Below, in pieces: positions 1-5,800 of a DNA stretch of 5,800 nt; positions within the stretch are counted from its first letter, which is position 1; the number at the start of each line of letters is the position of its first letter. A program made the position numbers and the translations under genes. The stretch spans positions 1 through 5,800 of the forward strand of contig NZ_JANSHI010000025.1 in assembly GCF_047461615.1 (NCBI RefSeq). Direction: 5' to 3'. The notes below the pieces were generated by a model. The model did not search any database and was not told the DNA's origin. It saw only the letters and a list, made by a program, of their open reading frames with translations. This DNA is from Thermostichus sp047461615 (GTDB lineage Bacteria; Cyanobacteriota; Cyanobacteriia; Thermostichales; Thermostichaceae).

Positions 1-1250
1 GCAGGAGGAGCAAAATCTTGGAGTCCTGATCCTCAGACGAGCTTTTTGGCGGCAAAACCAGATCTTGCCATTCCCGGTAGCTGAGGCCAAGCCGAACCAT
101 TTCATTGATTTCGTGTCTATAACCTTCCAATCTTCTGTGCAATTCAATCATTGACTGGGCAGCCGCTATAACCCGATTAGCTCCCGAAGGCATCAGACTG
201 AGGATGCCTTCTCTCCGGTCAGCAGCGCTCCAGGGTAGTGAATCCCAAGGTAGACGATTCCAAAATGTCAAACCTACACCAAGCGAAGATGGGGCAGTGA
301 GCGCTAGGATAGCATTCCTAGATCTTGGCGATATGCTATCAATCCAGGCTTCAATGCCAAGTGTGTTGAAAATGGCTGGTCGTATGTGTTTATCAAACAG
401 CTTGTCTACATTTGATTCGCCCGCTACATACTTGAGAATTTCCACAATGCTTGATAGGCTGACTTTTTGGCAAGCACTGTGAAGATATCCTGAAGGATCT
501 TCAAACAGAAGCTTGACGTACCCCCTGATCCGAGGTCTCACGATCTCCTCCGCCTCGTCTAGGCGCTTCAGAGCCGTTTCATACTCCCCAAGCTCTAGGT
601 AACACTTGATCTCCACAACATAGACTAAAGATAGGATTAGGATGTACTCCCGAGACAAAATACCGTTACCCTTATTCCAGTCAGAATCCCACGCAGCTTG
701 ATAATAGTGCTCGGCTTCGAGCAAGGGTTGAATGACCTCGCTTACCAATTGCTTCCTGTTGGTCGAGGAAGACATTTCTAGAGCTATTTCTGCAGCTTTA
801 ATTGCGGACCTAGCTTTAGCAAAGAACGACCGATCTATTTTTGATTTCCGAGATAGAAGCCTGGAGATTTTGGATTCGTGAATCGACTTGATTGAGCTTA
901 GAGATAACGCTTGCAAAGCCCACGGCAGACAAGCCCAAGTTAGCCAGACCAAGGGCAGTATTGAATCGGGTTAAATTCAAGGCAGTATTTAGTGTATTCC
1001 AGACATCGATTAGTTTTAGGTTGATCTACCTCAACTGAATGTTGGCAATAATCCCATTGACAATGTCCACTCCGGGAATCCATTTGCCGATGCTATCTGC
1101 AAGTGTCAAGCCTCCAGTTTCTCTCAGCCAGGCTACCACCCGCTTAGAAGCCACTTCTCTCACAACACCGCCTATGCGCTCATAGGTGCCATCTTGCAGG
1201 CCTTTCAGGATGGCTTCGGGAATGTCTAGGATGACTTGCTCAGCAACCAT
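1..1250 (-). pseudogene. Interrupted uncharacterised gene (nonsense codon plus frameshift), 3' end beyond left edge
   Basis: Reading leftward from ATG at 1250-1248, the frame gives 74 codons (MVAEQVILDIPEAILKGLQD at the N-terminus) and stops at TAG 1028-1026. The same frame continues for 62 protein-like codons (1025-840), including a hydrophobic stretch (TALGLANLGLSAVGFASVIS, about residues 98-117) followed by a coiled-coil-like segment (KLNQVDSRIQNLQASISEIK). At an A5 run (plus 838-842) this frame meets TAA at 818-816, while the +1 frame is open from there to position 2 (279 codons). That part is helical and TPR-like (ELGEYETALKRLDEAEEIV). Skipping one A and reading through the TAG gives a continuous protein of at least 416 residues. 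AAGGAG at 1266-1261, 10 nt before the ATG, is a good ribosome binding site. I do not recognise the family. Two disruptions favour a pseudogene. Alternatives are sequencing error in the A run, or separately translated pieces (for example from ATG 775-773, which lacks a clear ribosome binding site). Low GC and absence of GGATCC suggest transfer. Confidence 0.75.
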
Positions 1251-1281
1251 AAATCAGCAGCTCCTTGTCCTTGGTGCCATC

Positions 1282-1310
1282 AGACTAGCACAGAGAAAAC
1301 CTTCTGAAAG
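1282..1310 (-). promoter_or_regulatory. Possible promoter of the minus-strand broken gene
   Basis: On the minus strand, CTTTCA (1310-1305) and TAGTCT (1287-1282) are 17 nt apart. The -10-like hexamer is preceded by TGC, giving an extended -10 form. The -35 match is poor (3 of 6). The predicted start lies about 25 nt upstream of the AAGGAG ribosome binding site at 1266-1261. The site is supported only by pattern and position. Confidence 0.25.
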
Positions 1311-1334
1311 TACTTGTACTTAACTTGTACTTAA
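1308..1334. repeat. 11-bp tandem repeat with overlapping palindrome, possible operator
   Basis: CTTGTACTTAA occurs twice head to tail with no mismatch (1313-1323 and 1324-1334). The first copy overlaps the perfect inverted repeat AAGTAC-TT-GTACTT (1308-1321). The element lies in the 186-bp gap between the divergent broken gene and the DUF2103 gene, at the edge of the possible minus-strand -35. Repeats one helical turn apart in such a place often bind a regulator; no binding family is recognised. The repeat itself is certain, its role is not. Confidence 0.6.
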
Positions 1335-1370
1335 AAGTTTGCTAAAGCTTGAGGGAGGCCAGTCTCTTTG

Positions 1371-1400
1371 TTCTCAGTCGCAAAGGCGAGAGCCTATCAT
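1371..1400 (+). promoter_or_regulatory. Possible promoter of the DUF2103 gene / operon
   Basis: TATCAT at 1395-1400 matches the -10 consensus at 5 of 6 positions. TTCTCA at 1371-1376 matches the -35 consensus at 4 of 6, with an 18-nt spacer. Transcription would start near 1407, leaving a leader of about 30 nt before ATG 1437. No clear Shine-Dalgarno sequence is seen in that leader, which is common in cyanobacteria. Confidence 0.35.
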
Positions 1401-1436
1401 GGAAGTCTAGCCTCTCCTTACCGTTAGTCTGCCACT

Positions 1437-1724
1437 ATGTCTGAGCCTTCTGGTCGCTTAGTTTGGAACCATTCCACTCACATCTCTGGCTTGATCCCTG
1501 TTCTGGAGCGCTTGACTCGACAACCAGGCATTAAAACTGTAACGCCGGGTGCCTTATCTTGCGCTCGCGGGCGGATCCCGCAGTTGCAGTTGCGGGTTTC
1601 TGTGCCCATTCGAGGGGGGTACAAGTTAGTTGCCCGCAAAGGCAGCAGCGTGCAGGAGGTCTTTGTGGTTACCGACCTCAGCCAGTCGGAGCTGGAAGCA
1701 GCGATTCGCCGCTGTTTAGAGTAG
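1437..1724 (+). CDS. DUF2103 family small protein (predicted metal-binding)
   Basis: The 95-residue protein has the conserved cyanobacterial DUF2103 pattern: an N-terminal RLVWNHSTHISGLIPVLERL (residues 7-26), a central segment with ARGRIPQLQLRVSVPIRGG, and a C-terminal ARKGSSVQEVFVVTD before a short helix. The family is described as a predicted metal-binding protein. Candidate ligands visible here are H12, H15 and C42, with C93 near the end; ligand roles are inferred, and no reaction is known. There is no signal peptide or membrane segment, so it is probably cytoplasmic. Start ATG 1437 keeps the conserved N-terminus; no Shine-Dalgarno is evident. The gene ends 43 nt before the PDZ/radical-SAM gene on the same strand, with no obvious terminator between, so they are probably co-transcribed. 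Confidence 0.85.
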   Translation: MSEPSGRLVWNHSTHISGLIPVLERLTRQPGIKTVTPGALSCARGRIPQLQLRVSVPIRGGYKLVARKGSSVQEVFVVTDLSQSELEAAIRRCLE

Positions 1725-4700
1725 GTTTGAGTTTCTTGACAACGCAGCCCCGCCTCTTGGGCGCGCTATGTCCCGCGCTAGCGTCAAGCCCGCCCGCATT
1801 AGCGCCGTCCTGCCCGGATCCTTGGCGGCAAAGGCAGGCATTCAACCGGGGGAGGCGCTGGTGAGCATCAATGGCGAGCGGCCCCGCGACCTCATTGACT
1901 ATCGCTTCCTCATTGCTGAGGAATATCTCTGCCTGGAGATCCTGGACAGCCAAGGGATCCCGCGCACGGTTGAGCTGGAAAAAGACGTTGACGAGGATCT
2001 GGGGCTGGAGTTTGAGACGGCTTTGTTCGATGGCCTCATCCAATGCAACAACGCCTGCCCCTTTTGCTTTATCGACCAACAGCCCCCTGAGATGCGGGCA
2101 ACCTTGCATCTCAAAGACGACGACTACCGCCTCAGCTTTCTCTACGGCAGCTACCTCACCCTCACCAACTTGACCGCTGCCGAGTGGGATCGCATCGCCC
2201 GCCTGCGCCTTTCTCCTCTTTATGTGTCGGTACATGCCACCGAGCCGGAGCTGCGCAGCCGCCTGCTCAAAAACCCCCGCGCCGGCCTCATCTTGGAGCA
2301 GTTGGCCTGGTTTCGCCAACACCGCCTGCAACTGCATGCCCAGGTGGTGGTCTGCCCAGGCTGGAACGATGGGGAGCACCTCACCCGCACGCTCTTGGAT
2401 CTAGCCGCCTTTCGTCGGCCAGAAGAAGGGATCCCAACTGTCCTCTCGGCGGCGGTGGTGCCAGTGGGGCTGACCCGCTTTCGCCCCCCCAATGATGAGC
2501 TGATCCCGGTGGATGCTGCCAAGGCGGCGGAGGTGATCGATCAGGTGGAAGCGCTACAGGCGCAGTTTCGGCAAGAATTGGGATCCACCTTTGCTTGGCT
2601 AGCCGATGAGTGGTATCTGCTGGCGGGGCGGGAATTGCCGCCGGAAAAACACTACGAAGATTACCCCCAACTGGGCAATGGGGTGGGATCCCTGCGGCTT
2701 TTTCTCAGCCAATTCGAGCAGCTCAAACTGCCGCCAGAGATCCCTGCTCCTCTCAAATTGCTTTGGGTGGTGGGCAATGCGGTGGAGCGAGCCTTCCAGC
2801 CTGTGGTGGAGCGGATGAACAGTATCCGCAGGTTGCAGTTGCATCTTTTGCCCCTTGCCAGCCAATTCTGGGGACAAACCCTGACGGTAACCGGGCTGCT
2901 GACAGGGCAGGACATCCTCAAGGCCTTGAAATCGGTTGAGAACCTGGCAAGTTACGACGGCCTGCTTCTGCCCCAGATTACCCTCAAGGATGGGGAGCGC
3001 TTCCTAGATGACCTCACCTGGCAAGACCTGCAAGCCCAGGCTGGGATCCCGGTGGTGCGGGTGGATGGTGGTCCAGCGGGCTTGTTGGAGGCAGTGCAGC
3101 GGCTAGGATCGAGGGCAAGTTTGGACAGGACGCCATGAGGCCATGCAATGGCTGCGGCAAGGCGTGCTCCTGCTGCTCTGGGCGGGGCTAGGGATTCTGG
3201 CCATTACGGCCTTGGCCTCTTTCTACGTCGATCTGGCCTGGTTTGCCGAACTGAACGCCCTGCCAGTGCTCTGGACACGGGTATTTGCCCGCTGGGGGCT
3301 GGGCCTAGGCGCCTTTGTCTTTGCCCTGGCAGTGGTAGGAGTCAACATCCGCGCCTGCTGGCGGGGAACAAACCCAGCCTGGGCCTGGGCCATTGCGTTG
3401 GGCCTGAGCGGCTGCTTGGCCTGGTTTCTTTCCCAGCACTGGTTTACGCTGCTGCTTTGGCTACACCAAGTGCCTGTGGGAGAGTCGGATCCAATCTTTA
3501 ACCGCGATCTGGGCTTTTTTCTTTTCAGCTTGCCCTTTTGGAAAAAGCTCCAGCACTGGTGCTTCAACCTGGTGCTATTGACCTTGGTTGCCGTTGCTCT
3601 CATCTACTTTGTGGAGCTGGGACTCTCGGAACAGCGGCTGACGCTGGCCCTTTCCCTGTTTGCCCAGCGGCACTTGCTCATCCTGGGGGGAGCTCTGTTT
3701 CTGCTTCGGGCCTGGGGCCACTGGCTGGAGCGCTACAAGTTACTCTACTCCACCCGCGGCGTGGTTTTTGGAGCCGGTTTTACCGATGTGCACGCCACTT
3801 TGCCAGCTACCACTTTGATGAGTGGGGTGGCTTTCCTAACCGCCCTTGGCTTCTGGGCCTTGGCCCGCCAAGGGATCCGCCTCAACCTTCCCTTGTTCAA
3901 ATCCTGGTGCCCCCCCTGGGCCAGCTCCCTACTGGCGCCAGCTCTGCTGTGGGGAGCCTACCTGGGGTTTGGGTTACTAACTACCCGGCTTTACCCCCAC
4001 TTGGTGCAGACCTTCTTGGTTACCCCCAACGAGCTGGAGCTGGAACGCCCCTACCTCGAGCACAACATCCGTTTTACCCGCGCCGGCTTTGGCTTAACCC
4101 AGGTGGAGGTCAAGCCCTTCCCGGAGGAGGGATCCCTTACCTGGGAGATCCTGCAGCAAAATCAATCTACCCTGAGCAACGTGCGCCTTTGGGATGCGGA
4201 GCCCTTGTTGGCCACCTACCGCCAGCTCCAGGAGATCCGCCCCTACTACCAGTTTCCCTATGTGGATGTGGATCGCTACCGCATAGGGGGAGAGCTGCGC
4301 CAAGTCATGCATGCAGCACGCGAGCTGGACTTTGCCCAGGTACCCCCCGCGGCCCAAACTTGGGTTAACCGGCGCTTTTTCTACACCCACGGCTATGGCC
4401 TCACCCTCAGCCCAGTTAACGTGGTTACTCCGGAGGGGCTGCCAGACTTTTTTCTAGCGGATATCCCACCGCGGATTTCCCCGCGCTACCCGGAGGTAGC
4501 GGAGGTGCTGCAGGTGGATCAGCCGGCCCTCTACTACGGCGAGCTAACCACCACCGAGGTGTTTGTCGGCGCAGAGGCAAGAGAGCTAGACTACCCTGCT
4601 GCCGACCACTACGTCTACAGCAGCTACCGCGGCACAGGGGGTGTCCCCATTCCTCACCTTTGGCAGCGCTTTCTCTATGCCTGGCACTTCCGGGATCTGC

Positions 4701-5445
4701 GCATTCTCCTCAGCCGTGAGCTTTCCCCCAACACCCGCTTTCTCTACCGCCGCCAAATCCGCGAGCGGGTGCGCCAGGTGATGCCCTTTTTGCTCTACGA
4801 CCAGGATCCCTACCTGGTGATTCAAGGCGGTAAGCTCTACTGGTTTTTCGACGCCTACACCACCAGCAGCCACTACCCCTACTCCGAGTACCTGCCTGAC
4901 TTTCCCTTCAACTACATCCGCAACTCCGTCAAGGCGGTGCTGGATGCCTACAACGGCAGCATCAACTGGTACATAGCTGACCCTCAGGATCCTTTCATCC
5001 AAGCCTACGCCCGCATCTACCCCACGCTGTTCAAGCCCCTGGAGGCCATGCCGGAGCCGCTGCGGCAGCACATCCGCTACCCCCAGGATCTCTTCCGACT
5101 GCAGGCCCAGCAATTTGCCACCTACCACATGACGGATCCCCGCCTTTTCTACAACCGGGAAGATCAGTGGCAGATCCCCAACCAATTCCGCAGAGGGCGG
5201 CGCCTCCCCATGCAGCCCCAGTACCTCATCCTCACCTTGCCGGAGGAGCGGCAGAAGGGATCCCCCAACGAACCTGAGTTCGTCTTGCTCTCTCCCTTCA
5301 CCCCCCTCAACAAGCAAAACATGGTGGCTTGGATGGCCGCCCGCTGCGATGGGGAAAACTACGGCAAGTTGCTAGTGTACGAGTTTTCCAAGCAGCGTCT
5401 CATCTACGGCCCGGAGCAGGTGGAGGCGCGGGTGAACCAGGATCC
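1573..5445. repeat. Dispersed GGATCC / GGGATCCC palindrome (alternate HIP-like), 15 copies
   Basis: GGATCC begins at 1573, 1816, 1955, 2429, 2581, 2686, 3044, 3487, 3873, 4130, 4804, 4987, 5134, 5258 and 5440. Six copies lie in the full octamer GGGATCCC, starting at 1954, 2428, 2685, 3043, 4129 and 5257. All are inside the three plus-strand genes; none is in 1-1572. Chance would give one or two hexamers and usually no octamer over this length. Cyanobacteria typically carry GCGATCGC (HIP1), and some lineages are reported to replace it with another GC-rich palindrome containing GATC. Confidence 0.8.
1768..3138 (+). CDS. PDZ / radical-SAM-like / DUF512 protein (cyanobacterial FeS oxidoreductase family)
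   Basis: A 456-residue soluble protein. Residues 11-39 (ISAVLPGSLAAKAGIQPGEA onward) form a PDZ-like domain that would bind a peptide or protein end. Residues 93-100 read CNNACPFC, the CX3CX2C signature (C93, C97, C100) that holds a 4Fe-4S cluster in radical-SAM enzymes, followed by FIDQQPPEMR and DDYRLSFLYGSY. The rest matches DUF512, including KHYEDYPQLGNGVGSLRLFL from residue 294. This order (PDZ, cysteine motif, DUF512) is that of the family annotated as putative FeS-containing cyanobacterial oxidoreductase (TIGR03279, from memory). The substrate is unknown. All three cysteines are present and the frame is intact, so the gene should be functional. ATG 1768 places the PDZ start as in the family; no clear Shine-Dalgarno is seen. 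The stop lies 4 nt before the UPF0182 start, indicating an operon and likely translational coupling. Confidence 0.92.
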   Translation: MSRASVKPARISAVLPGSLAAKAGIQPGEALVSINGERPRDLIDYRFLIAEEYLCLEILDSQGIPRTVELEKDVDEDLGLEFETALFDGLIQCNNACPFCFIDQQPPEMRATLHLKDDDYRLSFLYGSYLTLTNLTAAEWDRIARLRLSPLYVSVHATEPELRSRLLKNPRAGLILEQLAWFRQHRLQLHAQVVVCPGWNDGEHLTRTLLDLAAFRRPEEGIPTVLSAAVVPVGLTRFRPPNDELIPVDAAKAAEVIDQVEALQAQFRQELGSTFAWLADEWYLLAGRELPPEKHYEDYPQLGNGVGSLRLFLSQFEQLKLPPEIPAPLKLLWVVGNAVERAFQPVVERMNSIRRLQLHLLPLASQFWGQTLTVTGLLTGQDILKALKSVENLASYDGLLLPQITLKDGERFLDDLTWQDLQAQAGIPVVRVDGGPAGLLEAVQRLGSRASLDRTP

Positions 5446-5683
5446 CGCCATTTCCGAGCAAATTGCCCTCTGGAATGAACATGGGTCGCGGGTTAACCTG
5501 GGTACCCTGCTGGTTATCCCCATCGAGACCTCCCTTCTCTATGTCCAGCCTCTCTACCTGGAGGCGGAACAGGGCCGCCTGCCTCAGCTTACCCGGGTCA
5601 TCGCCGCCTACGAAGACCGGGTGGTCATGGAGCCAACCCTCGCCCAGGCTCTAGAAGCCCTCTTCTCCCTCACCCTCCGCTAA
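3143..5683 (+). CDS. UPF0182 family membrane protein
   Basis: An 846-residue integral membrane protein of the UPF0182 family (COG1615), whose function is unknown. About seven hydrophobic segments are visible, near residues 7-27, 51-69, 81-107, 140-160, 176-192, 226-243 and 262-283. They are followed by a large soluble domain (about 290-846). Family hallmarks are NELELERPYLEHNIRFTRAG from residue 296, WFFDAYTTSSHYPYS (567-581) and NYIRNSVKAVLDAYNG (590-605). The length is near the family's usual 850-1000; the C-terminus stops shortly after the conserved core without the acidic tail seen in some members. ATG 3143 starts directly with the first membrane helix. AGGA at 3127-3130, inside the preceding gene, is the best ribosome binding site, consistent with coupled translation. 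A second ATG at 3148 is in another frame and opens only a shadow frame. psbA follows on the same strand after 93 nt. Side of the membrane and substrate cannot be told from sequence. Confidence 0.95.
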   Translation: MQWLRQGVLLLLWAGLGILAITALASFYVDLAWFAELNALPVLWTRVFARWGLGLGAFVFALAVVGVNIRACWRGTNPAWAWAIALGLSGCLAWFLSQHWFTLLLWLHQVPVGESDPIFNRDLGFFLFSLPFWKKLQHWCFNLVLLTLVAVALIYFVELGLSEQRLTLALSLFAQRHLLILGGALFLLRAWGHWLERYKLLYSTRGVVFGAGFTDVHATLPATTLMSGVAFLTALGFWALARQGIRLNLPLFKSWCPPWASSLLAPALLWGAYLGFGLLTTRLYPHLVQTFLVTPNELELERPYLEHNIRFTRAGFGLTQVEVKPFPEEGSLTWEILQQNQSTLSNVRLWDAEPLLATYRQLQEIRPYYQFPYVDVDRYRIGGELRQVMHAARELDFAQVPPAAQTWVNRRFFYTHGYGLTLSPVNVVTPEGLPDFFLADIPPRISPRYPEVAEVLQVDQPALYYGELTTTEVFVGAEARELDYPAADHYVYSSYRGTGGVPIPHLWQRFLYAWHFRDLRILLSRELSPNTRFLYRRQIRERVRQVMPFLLYDQDPYLVIQGGKLYWFFDAYTTSSHYPYSEYLPDFPFNYIRNSVKAVLDAYNGSINWYIADPQDPFIQAYARIYPTLFKPLEAMPEPLRQHIRYPQDLFRLQAQQFATYHMTDPRLFYNREDQWQIPNQFRRGRRLPMQPQYLILTLPEERQKGSPNEPEFVLLSPFTPLNKQNMVAWMAARCDGENYGKLLVYEFSKQRLIYGPEQVEARVNQDPAISEQIALWNEHGSRVNLGTLLVIPIETSLLYVQPLYLEAEQGRLPQLTRVIAAYEDRVVMEPTLAQALEALFSLTLR

Positions 5684-5704
5684 GCCAGGATTTGCTGAGG
5701 GAGA
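5664..5704 (+). terminator. Inverted repeat across the UPF0182 stop codon, possible weak terminator
   Basis: TCTCCCTCA (5664-5672) pairs perfectly with TGAGGGAGA (5696-5704): a 9-bp stem with a 23-nt loop that contains the UPF0182 stop codon. No T-run follows; the right arm instead sits one base from the psbA -35. It could end or slow the upstream transcript, or be chance in CT-rich sequence. No better terminator is seen between the two genes. Confidence 0.3.
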
Positions 5705-5705
5705 G

Positions 5706-5734
5706 TTGACAGACCTTAACGGTTGGATTAAGGT
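5706..5734 (+). promoter_or_regulatory. psbA promoter
   Basis: TTGACA at 5706-5711 is a perfect -35 hexamer. Seventeen nt later, TAAGGT (5729-5734) keeps the T, A and final T of the -10 consensus. Transcription would start near 5741, giving a short leader of about 36 nt, as is usual for cyanobacterial psbA. The perfect -35, ideal spacing and position before psbA make this the best promoter in the window; the -10 itself is weak, which suits a regulated promoter. Confidence 0.65.
5713..5734. promoter_or_regulatory. Dyad overlapping the psbA -10, possible operator
   Basis: ACCTTAA (5713-5719) and TTAAGGT (5728-5734) are perfect inverted repeats separated by 8 nt, filling the space between -35 and -10 and including the -10 hexamer. 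Half-sites about 1.5 helical turns apart, centre to centre, would suit a dimeric regulator competing with RNA polymerase. No known binding motif is recognised. Confidence 0.4.
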
Positions 5735-5752
5735 TAGGTTGTCCATCTTCGC

Positions 5753-5768
5753 ACTTCCACAGGGAAGT
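5753..5768 (+). promoter_or_regulatory. Hairpin in the psbA 5' leader over the ribosome binding site
   Basis: ACTTCC (5753-5758) and GGAAGT (5763-5768) form a perfect 6-bp stem with a 4-nt loop (ACAG), ending 8 nt before the psbA ATG. The purine-rich AGGGAAG (5761-5767), the only plausible Shine-Dalgarno, is split between the loop and the right arm. The stem could therefore limit ribosome access or be a target for RNA cleavage, both known modes of psbA control in cyanobacteria. Folding in the cell is untested. Confidence 0.45.
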
Positions 5769-5776
5769 TAGGCTTT

Positions 5777-5800
5777 ATGACCACTGTTCTCCAACGTCGC
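5777..5800 (+). CDS. psbA: Photosystem II D1 protein, N-terminal 8 codons (runs off right edge)
   Basis: The last eight codons read MTTVLQRR, the typical start of cyanobacterial D1 (MTT-x-LQ-R). D1 is the reaction-centre core subunit of photosystem II in the thylakoid membrane; it binds chlorophyll, pheophytin, the QB plastoquinone and the manganese cluster, and is replaced continually in light. Only the stromal tip is visible, so D1 isoform and integrity cannot be judged. The identification is supported by the strong promoter and short leader just upstream. Cyanobacteria usually carry several psbA copies; which one this is cannot be told. Confidence 0.85.

Noticed and set aside
204..482. Plus-strand ORF of 92 codons
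   Set aside because: It lies opposite the long open minus-strand frame, which has much more protein-like sequence; it is a shadow with no ribosome binding site or recognisable motif.
960..1025. Alternative minus-strand start for the downstream part of the broken gene in the +1 frame (through CTGCCCTTGGTC...)
   Set aside because: That frame is open before the A5 run but gives Trp/Cys/Leu-rich, unlikely protein there, while the other frame gives a sensible helix and coiled coil; a frameshift fits better.
1736..1741. TTGACA before the PDZ/radical-SAM gene as a -35 box
   Set aside because: Seventeen nt downstream is GC-rich (around 1759-1764) with no -10-like hexamer, so an internal promoter is not supported.
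1678..2379. Minus-strand ORF of 233 codons
   Set aside because: It is antisense to the clearly identified PDZ/radical-SAM gene; long antisense frames are expected opposite GC-rich coding sequence.
3538..4368. Plus-strand ORF of 276 codons in another frame
   Set aside because: It overlaps the UPF0182 membrane and soluble domains, whose frame carries the family motifs; its own translation is Gly/Pro/Ala-rich and unstructured.
4586..5317. Minus-strand ORF of 243 codons
   Set aside because: It is antisense to the conserved part of the UPF0182 gene and rich in low-complexity valine, glycine and glutamate; a shadow frame.

Overview
The window is cyanobacterial chromosome. The last 24 bases are the start of psbA (photosystem II D1, MTTVLQRR). 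Upstream are three intact genes of families found mainly in cyanobacteria or conserved in them: a DUF2103 protein, a PDZ/radical-SAM/DUF512 protein of the cyanobacterial FeS type, and a UPF0182 membrane protein. The right-hand 4.2 kb is GC-rich and carries 15 copies of GGATCC, six of them inside the octamer GGGATCCC. That looks like an 'alternate HIP' genome signature. From memory, this fits the thermophilic Yellowstone Synechococcus lineage (JA-3-3Ab / JA-2-3B'a type), but the strain assignment is an inference.

Layout. Positions 1-1250 (minus strand) hold a long uncharacterised gene that runs off the left edge and appears broken. Its first 74 codons end at an in-frame TAG, the same frame continues for 62 more codons, and a +1 shift at an A5 run leads into at least 279 further open codons. 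This region is visibly AT-richer and has no GGATCC, so it looks like accessory DNA that is decaying. Positions 1251-1436 are a divergent intergenic region with a perfect 11-bp tandem repeat, an overlapping palindrome, and weak promoter candidates on both strands. Positions 1437-5683 (plus strand) carry DUF2103, then PDZ/radical-SAM/DUF512, then UPF0182, with gaps of 43 and 4 nt; this looks like one operon. Positions 5684-5776 are a compact psbA control region: an inverted repeat across the end of the UPF0182 gene, a consensus -35 (TTGACA), a 7+7 bp dyad covering the -10, and a hairpin in the 5' leader over the likely ribosome binding site.

How the genes may work together. The radical-SAM and UPF0182 genes are almost abutting and are probably co-translated, yet neither family has a settled function. 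The pair, possibly with the small putative metal-binding DUF2103 protein, is a reasonable candidate for a shared membrane-associated redox or maturation role; that is inference from position only. psbA has its own promoter and is probably regulated separately. No CRISPR array, tRNA, rRNA or insertion-sequence gene was seen.
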